Source: Isoetes taiwanensis
Lineage: Eukaryota; Streptophyta; Lycopodiopsida; Isoetales; Isoetaceae
Assembly: GCA_021234155.1 (NCBI GenBank)
Contig: JAJEKV010000272.1
Location: 186,001-250,000, forward strand
Reading direction: 5' to 3'
DNA length: 64,000 nucleotides
Position 1 is the stretch's first letter. The number at the start of each line of letters is the position of its first letter. Position numbers and translations under genes: made by a program. Below the pieces are notes generated by a model that had not been told where the DNA came from, searched no databases, and worked only from the letters and a program-made list of their open reading frames with translations. Below, piece by piece: positions 30,052-43,218 of this stretch.

Positions 30052-33000
30052 TAGATTCACTTCTCTTGCAATTTTAGCTTTTCTTGGATATTTAAGAAAA
30101 TATAGCTTCAAGTGATACTTCGTAATTTGTGGCTAGTGTGCTTATCTATTGACGAGATGCTATTCACTTCTGTTGATTATCAATCTGGCCTCTTGTCTGC
30201 CCTAAAGTTGTTTTGATAGGCTTTGAACTAGTTGGCATTCTATGGATCAACAACCAGGTTGTTAACTTACAGAAACGAGTGAATGATCATTATGGTGGGG
30301 AAGCAAATGTGGCCTCTGGCTCGGCCTACAACTTGCTCTGATCAGGTAAGCTTTAAAGTTGTACCAATAAGCTTTCAAAGCATTGCATATGTTTTTTTTT
30401 TTAAGGAACAGAATTTTTACATTCTTTCTGTGTCAAGGAAAATGTGTCCAATGTGTATGAGTCATTACCATAATCTGTACTTTGATGATCTTCAGTAAAC
30501 TAAGGTTGTGCCCTTGTTCGACAATGGAGTTCAGAGCATCCAAAAGCTGTGCAAGAATGCAGAGTGTGAAAGAAAGCAACCAGGGATAGTAAAGGAACAG
30601 CTCAGGACTTGGTTAGTAGAATGAACTCAAAACGTAGATCTCCTAACCTGCTAACCAGATATTCTCACTTTCACTGGATGTGCTGACAATCCTTATGGTT
30701 GAGGAGCATGGGCTTAGTAAATAGATCTGACGAGATTGAATGAATAGAGAAACTAATTGTAACTCTCTAATGGACGAAATTGCCAGAAAGTAATATGGTG
30801 GTAATGTATTTCAATATGGTTTTCTGGTTCTAGAGATCTCTGATTGTCATAGTGGTTCTACTTTCATGACCATATCTGAATCTAAGATGGGATGCATGTC
30901 ATTGTATTGTTAGAGCAGAACATCTAGAAATGGAACATAATCCTTAAGGAACCTTTTTCTAGATGCCTAAGAAAGAAAGAGAGTCACAAAGTTGAGATAA
31001 ATCTTTACAAAACTTCCATTTTTTACATAAACCTTGTTGTGCTTGGCTATGGAGAAGAGTTTGGATAGGTGTCAATGTCAAGAACGGAATGGGTTATGGG
31101 TCCTACATGGCCAGCATAATAATTGTCTGCATGTTTCTTACCAATAGAGCATTCAGGGGTGTGTCCCTTGAATTAGTAATATGGGGTAGCTCTGCTGCAG
31201 AAAGCTGTTAGAGGTCTGAGGCATGAATGACCTCGACCAAACAAAATCATATGTGATCATTTTTTATTTGCTTTGGTTAGCGAGCTTCTAGGCACCACAT
31301 TCTTTAGTTCCCTTGTTTTTTATCTCAGTTCGTTATGATACTGATTTTTCCCAACTCTATAATGGCATCAGAACCACCTTTGATGGAGAGAAAGTGAGGG
31401 AAATTTTCTTACAAAGGCATCAGGAAACATTCATCAGAAAGTGATGCTGAACAAATTTGAGCACACATGCTCACAATGCAGACCGATACATCTCATTCAT
31501 AGTTCTTCTTGCATGAATGTGGTGGTTATGTGCTGCACTAATAAGGAGCGGCATGTATCCAAACTCTTAAAGAAACTTTGTGAATGCGCACATGATGGAT
31601 CTTCATGTTCTTTTAGGATGCCAGAAATTCTCTTGTGGAAATAAGGAACTTAAGGATCATGCCTCTTCAAAATAGCCCTACTTTGTACTAGGTACATAAA
31701 AGCACTACTGATTGATTTCTGATCAATTTCGTGGAGCATCTGATGCTGTAATTGCTTTTGATGGTCTAAAGTTTACAACAATTTTTATGTTTATCCCTCT
31801 GATTACATTTATGTCACTTCCTCGTTCAAGGGAAAACACTTGATTCACATTTTTCAGGTCAAACTGAACACAAAATTCTGCTGGACCCTTGTGTTTATTA
31901 GATTGCCGTGCATCATGTGGATTTGAAATATGGTTCAATGCTGATACAAATGCAGGAAGAGATTCCACAAGGGCTAAAGTGCAAATGAGTGCATTACACA
32001 ATATACCTTGAAGAAGATAGCTAGCTACTCATAGCCTGCCAAAGGCCTCTGAGAATAAAGAGCAAGCATGGGTCTGTCGGTCATGGCAGGCCTCTGAGAA
32101 TAAAGAGCAAGCCAGCCATTCTTCCCACTTGCAGTTGATAAAGACATAGCCTCATGTACCCATGGCTTGCTACAACAATTAAAGAGAATGTGCCAAGTTC
32201 ATTTAGGCAAAAGGTATTGGCATTGTGTCAACTGTTTGTGAGAAAGCATTATGAAAAGGGCTGCCATACATTGCACTTGCTAGTATGATCACTCAATCTT
32301 GTGTACCGTGATCACCCATGACAGATGATCCAACATCAACTTCTAGATTTGGTAGAGGTTTTTGGTTATGGATTATGCAAATTATATTTCGGCTATGTAT
32401 TGACATTTTATCTATGTATCTATTGTCTAAAAGAGACATGTAGTTAATCTAATTAATAGATTCTGCAAGTTGAATAGTAGCAGACTGTGCAATTACTGGT
32501 TTGCTAAACACATGTACATACCACTATCCAAGAGGCACGGGTTTTCAATTTCACTAATATAGTGAAGGAATATACATATGATTATACCGGGCTTTTGCTG
32601 GTTTGTTGAACATATGCTTAAATATGAAAAAACATTTTCCATTGGATTTTGTATTTAATGAAAGTGTCCAGGACTTTGTCTAGATGCATATTCACCTGCA
32701 TGCGGAAGGAACTACTTATGGAATCTTGTTTCATAATTATAATTTTGTCTCAAGATTAATAGTTTGGTGTACCAGACCAAAAGGGTTGTTTGTTGCGTTC
32801 TTAGTATATTGGTTATACCAATTTCTTGACTCTAGTTATTTGTGACCATTTTATTCTATTGGACAAGTCATTTCTGATGTGCATGATGCAAACAACAATT
32901 GGATTAAAGATAATGGTTATATCAATTTCTTAGACTCTGGTTATTTGTGACAGGTGACTCTAGGCATTCTAAACATTTGGTTATATTTTATTTTATAGGA

Positions 33001-33788
33001 CAAAAACATTTCTGATGTGCATGATGCAAACAACCAAGGGATTGAAAGGCCGACCATACTTTGGGATGCGGACATGTTTATGATGAGGATACTAGTCATG
33101 TTGTATTATAGGTATTGAAAGTGTTCATTAGAAAGACATTTGCCCATAACTTAGAATGGCATTTGCCCATGGATTACGAGCTGTTGATACCTAGTATTCT
33201 AAACATTGAGATATTGATGAGCATGAAGTCATCCAGCAACCAGTGAGTAAGGAAATGGTTTTGCTCAACCATGATAAATGCAAAGTGCACAATCCAAAAT
33301 TTGCTGGGCAGACGATAGTTGGATATGCAGCCCAAGCTTATTGACAAGGGCACAGGACAGATGAGCAGACATGAACCAGTGGTTTAAGGAACTTGTTTTC
33401 AATTATGACAAATGCAAAGTGCAAAGATGAACGTGACGTTAACAACCGATATCAATTCATGGATGAGCGACCAACAATGGTTTAAATCAAATGATTACCT
33501 TGTGTAGACTCATGTCTGTACATTGGTAAGACAAGGGTGTGGACCTACACAGCCTAAGTTCATGATCTGATGACATGATGGCTTGCAAAGGCTAGCAATA
33601 GGCTGTGAATAATGTTTTGGGAAGAGCTTTGATGAGCAAGTTTACTTTCACATTTGTGTTGTCATAATGGGTCTTGAAAATCTTATTATAATGATGGTGT
33701 ATCACATGGTATATGGTAGCTAAAGGAGATTCTAACCATGTAAGTTTGCACACAGAGAGCATGCGTATATGAACTAGTAACTAGTGGT
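30052..33788. other. Non-genic stretch downstream of WDR55 with short duplications
   Basis: No supported gene. It holds a 22-bp direct repeat CCTCTGAGAATAAAGAGCAAGC at 32047 and 32091. A diverged duplication of about 100-130 bp shares GGTTATA(C/T)CAATTTCTT and TTTCTGATGTGCATGATGCA at about 32809-32900 and 32912-33036. The word AAATGCAAAGTGCA(C/A) also occurs near 33278 and 33411. Short frames at 31441-31644 and 31723-32001 have no motifs. Confidence 0.6.
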
Positions 33789-34038
33789 ATTTTTGAAGGA
33801 AATCATAGTCATGTCATCTATATTTTTAGTGTCTGAGTACAGGTAGAAGGATACTAGTATATGCAGAAGGATCTTAGAAGAATTAAAATCTCTAAGATAT
33901 TAGGGGTTAATACCATGCTCAATAGTGTGGCTTTAAACCATTGGACCGAAATATTATGTATTTATAGTAGTCTATAAACGAATAGAACAGTGCCTAATCT
34001 GTATTCAGGAATATCGAAACCGACTGAAAAGTTCGGTG

Positions 34039-35983
34039 AGCTCCGGAATTCGACAAGGTTGTCCCTTAGCACCCTTGCTTTTCACAATTGTGGCAGAAGT
34101 ATTGTCCCAGCGCTTCTCCGTGGCTACCCAAGATGGCATTATTCAAGGCCTCCCAATGGACGATGGTTCTCAAGAGGTATGTAACCAATATGCCGATGAC
34201 ATTTTTTTGTTCCTAATTGCCGAGGCTGAGAATCTTCGTAATGCTAAGCTATTATTAGACACATTTTCCTTAGCATCGGGGAGTCCTTGTAGGGTGGCAA
34301 AATGTACGACTTTGTGGACGTTGGGCAGTCCCATCCCTCCCTCGTATTTTGGACTATCCATGGAAGATTCTTCCGCATGGCAATACCACAAAAGTTGCTT
34401 GGTATCCCGGTTGGAATTCACATCTCGCTTCGGATGCTTGGGATGAAATCATTAGTGGGTTGCAAAAGCACTTGTTTTGGTGGAATACAACTAAACCGTC
34501 CATGCCCGGTAGAGAATCTTTGTGGCTAAATGTGTTCTTAGTAATACTCATGTCTACATGGCGCCTACTCTATTAGCTCCCGTGTAAGATGGAGGAGATT
34601 GTGCGTGTTATTGTCGAAATTTTATTTGGGGTGGAAATGAGTTAGGAGTGGTGGTCAAGGTAGCTTGGGCTTAAATGCATTAGACCTAAAGGCATTTGGT
34701 GGTCTTGATATGTTGGATTTTCACCTCCAAAGCAAGGTGATGATATCAAAGTTCATTTGGAGGATTTTCATTGGTAAGGATGATTCTCGGCCCGAGGTTG
34801 TTGGTGCTTGGTCGATTCAAACATTGTCTCCCATTTCATAAGGCCACCATTAAGCCCCTCCTTCCTTGGGCTTTGCTTTATCATATGCATCCGTATCCTA
34901 ATGCTTCTCCCTTTCTAAAGGGGTTGCTTGCTGCTTGGGACACTGTCAGGTCTCTTTTCCATATTAATCCTGAGGCATGTCTTCAGTTGTCCACTCCATG
35001 CTGGTGGATTCCTTTGCAGGACACTCCAGAGAATGTGCCTCTAAGTGTGGTTGTTCATCCAAAGACACAACGACGATGGGTACTTGGGTATCGCGACTAT
35101 TGCAGCTTGGTATGAGTCTGGTCATCTCATGTCATGGGAAGCATTTAGAACAAAGTTCTTGTTGTACAGATGGGACAGAGTAATCTGGAATCATATTGCT
35201 GCATTGTTGCCACAGGATTCTGGTCCACAGATTGAGGTAGTCGTATGGGGTTGCCATCAGGATATCCAGCCAGGGCGGTTTGTGTCTTCTGTGTATAAAT
35301 TGCTTTTTGCATTCTCTGCCTCCATCTAATAGGTGGCATCTTCAGGTCCCTCAGCCACAATGGAAAAGTGTTTGGATATGGGTATGGGATAAGCTGCTTC
35401 ATCCCAAAGTAGTAGTTTTGTGGTGGCAAGTGATCCATAGATGCCTCAGAGTCAACAGGTTAGTCCATAAAATGGATAATCGGATTTCAGAGCTCTGTCC
35501 TTTATGCCAGCAAAGGGTTGAGAGTATTGAGCATTGTTTTTTCTTGTGTGAGCGGCTTCGGCAGGCATGGTCTTGGTTGTTGACCCTTTTTGGCACGTCT
35601 CGATCTAGCCAGCAAATTTTGCTTGCTATCTATCCTGATGCTTGGCCCAAACTACGGAAACGAGCTTTTCATCTCGCATGTGGCTGGCTTTTATGGTCAA
35701 TCTGGAAGAGAAGGAGGTTGTTTATCTTTAAGGGCGTAGATACTGCAGATGAGATTGTTCTTCAGTGGGCGCAAAATAAAATTGTTATGGCTTACAATTG
35801 TTCTTCTCTTGATCAAGAGAAGAAAGTACTGATCCGCATACTTACCTTGATTCATTCTTTTGCATAGGCGGTGGTTGTGCTCGGTTGGATTGGTTTGTCC
35901 ATCGGGTTATAATCCGTCTTTGCATTTTATGTTGTTCTGGGGTTTTCTTGTCGCCCTTCAAAAAAAAAAAAAAAAAAAAAAAA
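34039..35983 (+). mobile_element. 5'-truncated L1-type LINE with poly(A) tail
   Basis: It is inserted in the Copia 5' LTR. The left end falls inside the reverse transcriptase: SSGIRQGCPLAPLLF, then the catalytic QYADDIFLF. The C-terminal part (35280-35867) carries the zf-RVT zinc motif CPLC-x9-H-x4-C within WWQVIHRCLRVNRLVHKM and beyond. It ends in about 24 A (35960-35983). AGCTCC flanks both ends (34039-34044 and 35983-35988), but the same six bases encode the Ser-Ser of the RT, so they may be a target duplication, junction microhomology, or both. Frameshifts separate the RT and tail parts, so the copy is dead. Confidence 0.9.
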
Positions 35984-36367
35984 GCTCCCTACTATATATA
36001 AAACCAAGAAATACATAGAATACACAGGTGAAAGCTGAAGATATGGCAGATCTGGCATGTATTTCAGCGATTTCTGATGCTATTTTAGTTTGATCCATAT
36101 ACTTCAAAGTTCCATTGTCTCACTTGTGCTCAGTAACTTTCAGTTCAAAGTCGTAAAGATATACTACCTATATAGTTTTTTTTTTAAGGCTCTTATAGTT
36201 CTTTCCAAATTGAAATATATTGCTAGTCATATACTATTGTATTTCAATTGTGACTAGCCTATTCTATCATTTGGTATTAGAGCCATGTTTACCAGGCTGG
36301 GAGCATCACTATTAAGTGGTATTGAAGTGTTCAAGGAGAGGTTGGATTTCAAGCATGGAAAGGCAGA

Positions 36368-37245
36368 ATGAAGGATGTATTGGAAGTTGAAGGCTTATGG
36401 GAGCATATTGAAGGAACTGATAATATTGATACTGAAAGTAGTACCGCAAATTCATCCAGAGGAACTGAAGGATCTGCAAGTGTAACTGGAGGTCATAATG
36501 AAAGCAGCCAAAGAGGTAAAATACAAGAAGCTCGTGTCATAATAAGCAGCAAGTTAAGCTCAAATATCATGTTGAAATTAAAAGCAAAAACACCAAAGGA
36601 ATGGGAATATTTGATCAAAACCTATGAAGTTAAAAATACTTCTCAACTTGATATGCTTGATAGAGAGCTTAGAAAGCTGAGATTTCAACAAAGTGATAAT
36701 CTAACACAATTTTTTCAGAAGTTTGATAATATAATAGCAGATATGGAGGCTGCTGGAGTTCCATCGCTAGAGAGTTTCATGTAATGTCTCTAGCAAGAGC
36801 TTTTGCAAAATTTGAAGAGTTAGGAACTCTGATTAGAACTATGGGAAGGAACAGAGAAAGGGCTGAAGCCCTTATAAGAACTGAGATGGAGCAAACGAGG
36901 ATAAGTCAAGAAGAAGAAGATGAACATATTGAAGTTTTGTATGCAGGAAGAGGCAGAGGAAGTGGAAAAGTAGGTCCATGCTTCATTTGTATAGCATATG
37001 GACACTTGAAAGCTAATTGCCCTAAGGCAAAGGAAAACAAGTGTTTTAATTGCAATGGCTATGGCCATATGGCTGCTATTTGCCCTAGTCCAAAGGATTT
37101 AGGCAGAGGAAAAAGAAGAGGAGGCTACAATAGTAGTAGAGGCATCTCAAGTGCTGCTAGAGGAAGAGGGAATAAAGGGAAAGGTAAAGGAATTAGTAGT
37201 GTTAATTTAACACAGTACCACTACAGAAGAAGAAGATTCTGAGGC
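36368..37245 (+). pseudogene. Copia gag region
   Basis: UBN2/gag-type text begins MKDVLEVEGLWEHIEG. Later come TPKEWEYLIKTYEVKNTSQL and LRFQQSDNLTQFFQKFDNI, the usual Copia gag core. A TAA at 36782 breaks the frame. The second part carries a CCHC zinc knuckle, CFNCNGYGHMAAIC, and an Arg/Gly-rich tail. A degenerate first knuckle (CFICIAYGHLKANC) precedes it. Gag packages the element RNA into virus-like particles. Confidence 0.85.
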
Positions 37246-38560
37246 TGAGGTAAGTACTTCAAATGCTTGTGATAGTTTAGAAAGGAAATCTAATGATGAT
37301 AATCTTCTTGTCATAGATAGTGGAGCTGAGAGATTAGTAATACACTCTACTGATGCTCTAAAAGAAAGGAGAAGTAGGTCTGCAACATTTGTACAAATGG
37401 GAGATGGAGAATTACGAAGGGTTGAAGAATCAGGAATGCTAGAGCTTTTTGACCTGCAAGGATGAGCAGTTAATTTGAGCAATGTACTTTGTGTGCCAAA
37501 CCTTGTTAGAAACTTGATTTCTGTAAGCTAGTTGGCTGATTTGGGTTTCAAAGTTTGCTTTGACAAACTATGTTGTAAAGTATTTCTTGACAATGAACTG
37601 AGATTCTATGCAAAACGTGTTAGGAAGTTATATGGATTTCATAATAATGTCTTAGCAGGTTGCATAAATACTGTAACATGTCCATCCTTGAAAGTCTGGC
37701 ATGAAAGACTTGGACACACAAATTTAAAGAACTTAAGAATGATGGCAAAAAGAGGACTGGTTTCTGTTACAGATTTGAAAGACTTCCACTTGTCTTGGAT
37801 GTATGATAGAAACAAGTACAAGACTGCCATTCAAGAAATCAAAGCAAAGGGCAAAAGGGCTACTCGAGTTGGTGCACAATGAACTATGTGGTCTAATCAA
37901 CATGCGAAGTCTTCAAGGGAGAAGGTATTTCATAACTTTTATAGATGATCATTCTAGGAGAACCAAATGTTATTTTTTAGACTCCAAAGATCAAGCATTT
38001 ACAGATTATAGAATGTATGAAGCAGAAGTTGAAAGAGACACTGGCAAGAAAATCAAATGCTTAAGGTCAGATAGGGGAGGTGAGTTTATGGCAGGGGAAT
38101 TTAGAGAATACTGCATTAATAAAGGAATAAGAAGGCAAGTAATATGTAGCCATACACCACAACAAAATGGTGTGGCTAATTGGAAAAATAGATCTATACT
38201 TAACTCCGTGAGATCAATGCTTAAAATGTCTGGGCCACCTAACCATCTCTGGGAAGAAACAGTTAAAGTAGCAGTTTATATACCGAAAAGGATTCCTACC
38301 TCAAGTTTGGATGGTAAAATTGCTGAAGAGATTTGGACTCAAAGGGAGGTAAAGTATGATTGTTTGAAAGCATTTGGATGTCTTGCATTCACTCACATAC
38401 CAGAAGAAATTAGAAAGAAATTAGATGACAGAGCGGTCTTAGGTTTTTTGGTATGATATGATGATATGTCCAAAGCATACATAATTTATCAACCAAAAAA
38501 AAAGGAAAATCATTGTGAGTAGAGATGTCAAATTTGATGAAAGTATATCACTACAAGAGA
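37246..38560 (+). pseudogene. Copia protease and integrase region, cut by the CACTA insertion
   Basis: The aspartic protease active site appears as LLVIDSGAERLVIHS (DSGA) near 37305. The pre-integrase block is HERLGHTNLKNLRMMAKRGL, with the expected zinc cysteines worn down. The integrase core has ITFIDDHSRRTKCYFL, RSDRGGEFMAGEFREYC and HTPQQNGVANWKNRSIL: first Asp, second Asp, and the position of the catalytic Glu now W/K-like (ANWKNR in place of AERKNR). The glutamate is therefore lost. After AFGCLAFTHIPEEIRKKLDD the text runs to MSKAYIIYQP and VKFDES, where the CACTA element begins. There is a stop at 37530. Confidence 0.85.
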
Positions 38561-39369
38561 AGGGTACCTATAGTGTCTAGTGTAACGTCAATTTTTTTTA
38601 CACAAGGAGAACCTGTCTAAACCCAATTATTGTCACAGTCTTGACACTATACTTGTCGTGATCATTTGTCACAAACATGCCACAATTGCGTCAAATGTTG
38701 TGTCAAGCTTGTGGCTTTAATTTATGACATAATATTGACACAAAATCAATTTGAAACTACATGGTAATCTAGAAAATGTCAAACTTGTGGCAATATTTTA
38801 ACAATATTGCTAAATAAATAAAAGCCCATACGAACAACATTACATCAACATTATAGCAAGCTAGTGCCTAAATAGTAGCTAGAATACATCTACAATTAGA
38901 CAACCAATAAGAAACAGTGTGACTCATTTTGTATTAAAAAAATACCTAGTATTATGACCATATTGTGATAGACAAATAATGCCTACAATGACAACATAGC
39001 ATCAACTTCATGGCAAGGTAGTGACAAAATAGCACCTATAATCCTAGCCACAATAAGACGTTTTGTGACCAGTTTTGTGTCTACAAAATAACTAGTGTTA
39101 TGGCCACATTATGATAGACAAATGGAGCCTACACTAACAACATCATGGCAAGCTAGTAACAACGTGATAGCTATATCCCATCTACCTTAAAACAACCAAT
39201 AACGTCGTCTGACAAGTTTTGCTTCTAGGTAATAGCTAATTTTAGGACAATGTGTGCATTTGCCTTCAGTCAAAATGATAAATATCTAGGTATTTTGTTT
39301 TAGTAACACATTAATAAAGAGTCAAAGTAATAAATTCAATTGATCATCAACGAATTTTCAACATAAAAA

Positions 39370-39615
39370 ATGGTTCAAGGCAAGAGTACAAATTTTAATG
39401 TCAACAAAATAATCTATATAAGCAATCTAATCCTCTCTATTTGTTGGTTCATCTCCATGATCCTCATCATTTGCATTGGCTTCATGACCCACATTGTCTT
39501 CTTTGTCCTTATCCTGTTAATTATATTTGTAAAGCATGTTGTTAGAACATTCGTAAGTAAAATTAATAATAAAGCTTCTCCCTTACCGCATCAGAATCAT
39601 CAATATAACATATAG
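39370..39615 (+). other. Hydrophobic coding-like frame inside the CACTA element
   Basis: An 81-codon frame contains LILSICWFISMILIICIGF and FFVLILLIIFVKHVV, which would be two membrane helices. AT-rich DNA often gives such frames by chance and no homology is recognised. Confidence 0.15.
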
Positions 39616-40452
39616 TCTTCAAGAATGTCACAAAAGTACAAGCATGAGAATAATATATGAACACAAAGTTGAAATGACAAAATGTACAATACTTACATTC
39701 AATGGTTCTTTGCCTTTCTTTGATTTTATCTTGAATACAACACCTGGTCTTGTTCCCTTGATATAATCTATAGCGGTGTGCTAAAGTAGAAAACCAAAAA
39801 TATAAAATACATGAAGTGTGTATGTAGAACAAGCATAAAGCTAGTTTCTCTCAGCTTCGTCAAGCGCATCCCCCAAGCTATATCCCCTGCATAGACAGAA
39901 AACTACTATGTAGACCAACCAAAAAATAGGAAGGAAAACCGTTGAACTTGTCATCCACAACAAAATTCAGAATAAAATCACTGTGTTACTATATTTTTGA
40001 ACATTAAGAAGATATCATACTTTTTGCAAAGATCTTGCTCATTTGCCACCCCAAACGCCTTGCATGCTCCATGTCACTTTCTCGGTATCGATATGCCACG
40101 CTAAGACAACCATTGTTTCTCTTCCTCATACCAGAGGAAATTTCCTTTTCACGCCAATAGATAATAAATTTTTAATGTCTTTATTTGTAGCTAAATTTGC
40201 ATCTGCATTAACCACGAAAGATAGTAATACAAAAGTTGAGCAAAGCTGAACACAAAATTTGGAGGAAAGGAAAAGCTACCTTGTTTTGCCACAACAATTC
40301 AAAATTTGCTCCAATTGCCAAAGAGAAACACGTTTACCCCATGTCGAGCATGCGAGTGCTCCTAACAAATCATCACCTTCGTTTCTCCAAAGCGAAAGAA
40401 TTTTGAAAACTCTTACCAGGAGCCTACAATGAATGTAAGGATACAAATTAAT

Positions 40453-41320
40453 TCAATGTTGCATATAGATAGGAACGAAATAAAAAATGTTGCTCCTACA
40501 AATAGTGCTTTGCTTTTGAAATGGTGCATGCATAGACATGCTTTCAAGGAAGTCCTTGTATCCGAGGAAAAAACAAGTGCGTTGACATCTCCTCAGATGT
40601 GTCAATGCAATTAAATAAGCATCGCATGCTTGTCGTTTAGTGGAATCAACTTTCTTATTACCTACATTGGGATGGGAATACAACTTTCTTCACGAATTGA
40701 ATCATTATGCAGTTCCAACTACTATAGCATTAGATGACTGTACCTCAAAGATACATATTTTTGCAGCTTTGATCCCGAGATTTTCCCGTATTTCTTTGCT
40801 TTTTGCCAAGGCAAAGTGCACGCTCAAATCTAAGGCATTGAGTATTGGAAGGCATGCCATTTCTACCACATTCCATGCTACTCCACGCTTTTTATAATTT
40901 TTTACATGGACTCTCAGCATCAATTCACCATCACGTGGAATGCCTGCAGCTATGTATTGTGGAGCATAGCGCTTTTCCTCCCAACAAATTTCAGCGATTG
41001 ATTGAATGCAATCGTTTGCCTTCAAAGTCTTAAATTAGCATAGACACGGCTAAATCTAAAAGCCAATTCAAGCTTCAATATATTAATAGGTTCAAACGAA
41101 AACACGGTTATAACATTTTGCATGAGATATCATACCACTAATGATGGTTTTTAGAAGGTACAAAAAGCATTTTTCACTAGCTCAAGGAATCCTCCATGCG
41201 TGAGCTTCCTTTGAAACGGTGGGCTTTATATCATTTACCAAACCCAACAAGAGTCTCACAGCGGCGGTATGGCGTTTGCCATTCTTACCGGATACATGCA
41301 TCATTTCGAGCTAGGTTTTG
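40453..41320 (-). other. Captured or relic coding fragments inside the CACTA element
   Basis: Minus-strand text at about 41310-41170 gives SGKNGKRHTAAVRLLLGLVN followed by DIKPTVSKEAHAWRIP. The stretch 41025-40705 gives IAEICWEEKRYAPQYIAAGI, MLRVHVKNYKKRGVAWNVVE and ALDLSVHFALAKSKEIRENL. The stretch 40683-40453 gives KKVDSTKRQACDAYLIALTH. Composition is protein-like and the three pieces lie in one order, as expected for exons of a captured host gene. I do not recognise the family. Confidence 0.35.
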
Positions 41321-42410
41321 CGTAAAACCTAAGAGCTCCTAACAAACAACCGAATCAGCATCTTGATTGTCGCAGCACGCTCCGGATTTGCTAAGCAAAT
41401 GGAAAAGACGGACATGAACAGACCGGATGCATAGTCTAAATGCAGTTTGTACTATAGCCCCACATTTACAGTGCCAGATACAGTTGGCCGATCTGCCCTG
41501 AGGAGCCTAAATGTTGTTATTTTAAATCCCATCCTGCGCAAATATGGCCTGTGCATATCATCTACAGGAGATATGCTGGTTACAGAATAAACAAGCATGC
41601 CGGATTTGCCTGATGGAACCTGGAAACATGTTGGAGGACGAGCAGTGTCCGATTCATCTTTATTTTTGTAAACAATCAAAGCTTGCCATCGCCATAGCTG
41701 CCTGCTGCCGGATTTGCTGAGCAAAGGGAAAAGATAGGCGGCCATCACCATAGCCGCCTATTGAGTAGGACCTTTGTGCAAACTAGGCAGGCGGGAAAGA
41801 AAACAGATAGCTATGGCCATCGCCATAGCCACCCATTGCGTAAGGCGGAAAGAAAAACATTGCTGGCCGATTAATGGCAAACCAATAGGATGATAGGGCC
41901 TAGATCGCAATCTAAGCCGTTCATCTCGCCCCATCACGACCGTTGAATAGGATGCTTTTTTTATTGCTTTTTCATCGAAAATATACAATATAGGTTTGTT
42001 ATTTTTTGTAATCAAGACAATGCTAGACTTAAGTGTGACGGTTAAACAAAGCTAGATATGTAATCAAGCCAAAGCTAGACTATGCAAATCGTCTGTCCAG
42101 CTTTGCAATTTAACCGTCCAGCATGCCAAATTGTCGGTTCTCATTCTGTCCAAGAAAATCAAGATTTCGGATTCTGGCCGACACGATTTTCCTCAACCGG
42201 AATTTATAGGTCTTTGTAGGTCTTTATGAAAGTGAAGAAAAATAGGGTATGTGCTGTGGAATGTGTACTCTGAAGATTTTGAATGTTTACGGCCATCGTC
42301 GTTGCATGATCCAGTTAACTCACAGACATGAATCATATTTTTTCTCTAAATCATTCTTGAATTAGACAAAGTAATACCCTTGGTGTAATACTATATCTTA
42401 ACAGGCAAAC

Positions 42411-43218
42411 ATTGTAGTGACTTAGTTATAATATTGCATAAATTTTGTTGCTACAACCCCTTCAAATTGCAATATAAATTTGACAAATGTCCTCAAAATT
42501 CCGTTGAATATTAGATGAAATTTTGGATAACATTTTGTCACAAGTCCCAAGAAAAGATCGCCATAGCCTTGTTATGATATTGTTCAAAAGTTGTTGCAAT
42601 AACCTACTTAAGTTGCGCTAGAAAGTTGACAAAAAGTAGGTCATTCCTTTGCCGAAATATTTGACGCTATGTACTAGACACAATTTTGACACAACACAAG
42701 CACTTTGTGTCAAGATATTAGCATTCGACACAAAAGTGTCACTAGATCTATGGCTTGTCACAAGGGTTGACACTATACCCCCAATCCTCTTGTACAAGAA
42801 TAGGAAAGAAATTGTTTGTAGTGACTTAGTTATAATATTGCATAAATTTTGTTGCTACAACCCCTTCAAATTGCAATATAAATTTGACAAATGTCCTCAA
42901 AATTCCGTTGAATATTAGATGAAATTTTGGATAACATTTTGTCACAAGTCCCAAGAAAAGATCGCCATAGCCTTGTTATGATATTGTTCAAAAGTTGTTG
43001 CAATAACCTACTTAAGTTGCGCTAGAAAGTTGACAAAAAGTAGGTCATTCCTTTGCCGAAATATTTGACGCTATGTACTAGACACAATTTTGACACAACA
43101 CAAGCACTTTGTGTCAAGATATTAGCATTCGACACAAAAGTGTCACTAGATCTATGGCTTGTCACAAGGGTTGACACTATACCCCCAATCCTCTTGTACA
43201 AGAATAGGAAAGAAATTG
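42411..43218. repeat. 404-bp perfect-looking tandem duplication across the CACTA right end
   Basis: Unit one (about 42411-42814) and unit two (about 42816-43218) read identically wherever I compared them. Each runs from TTGTAGTGACTTAG through the subterminal repeats and the CTCTTGTA end into CAAGAATAGGAAAGAAATTG, which belongs to the flanking Copia sequence in the second copy. The duplication therefore includes element and flank. Confidence 0.9.

Larger units (their letters stand above)
38549..43198. mobile_element. CACTA (EnSpm-like) DNA transposon, non-autonomous
   Basis: The left end reads CACTACAAGAGAAGGGTACC with TATAGTGTC just inside. The right end is TTGACACTATACCCCCAATC followed by CTCTTGTA, the inverse of TACAAGAG, lacking the final GTG. 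Subterminal regions on both sides are crowded with TTGTCACA, TTGACAC, TGTGTCAA and their inverses, the typical layout for transposase-binding repeats of this superfamily. No TNP2-like transposase is visible in the 4.6 kb; instead there are minus-strand coding-like fragments. It sits in the Copia element between the integrase and reverse transcriptase regions. A 404-bp tandem duplication covers its right end. Confidence 0.8.

Noticed and set aside
42649-42918. 89-codon frame inside the CACTA right end
   Set aside because: Subterminal transposon repeats; the same text reappears in the 404-bp duplicate fused to Copia sequence.
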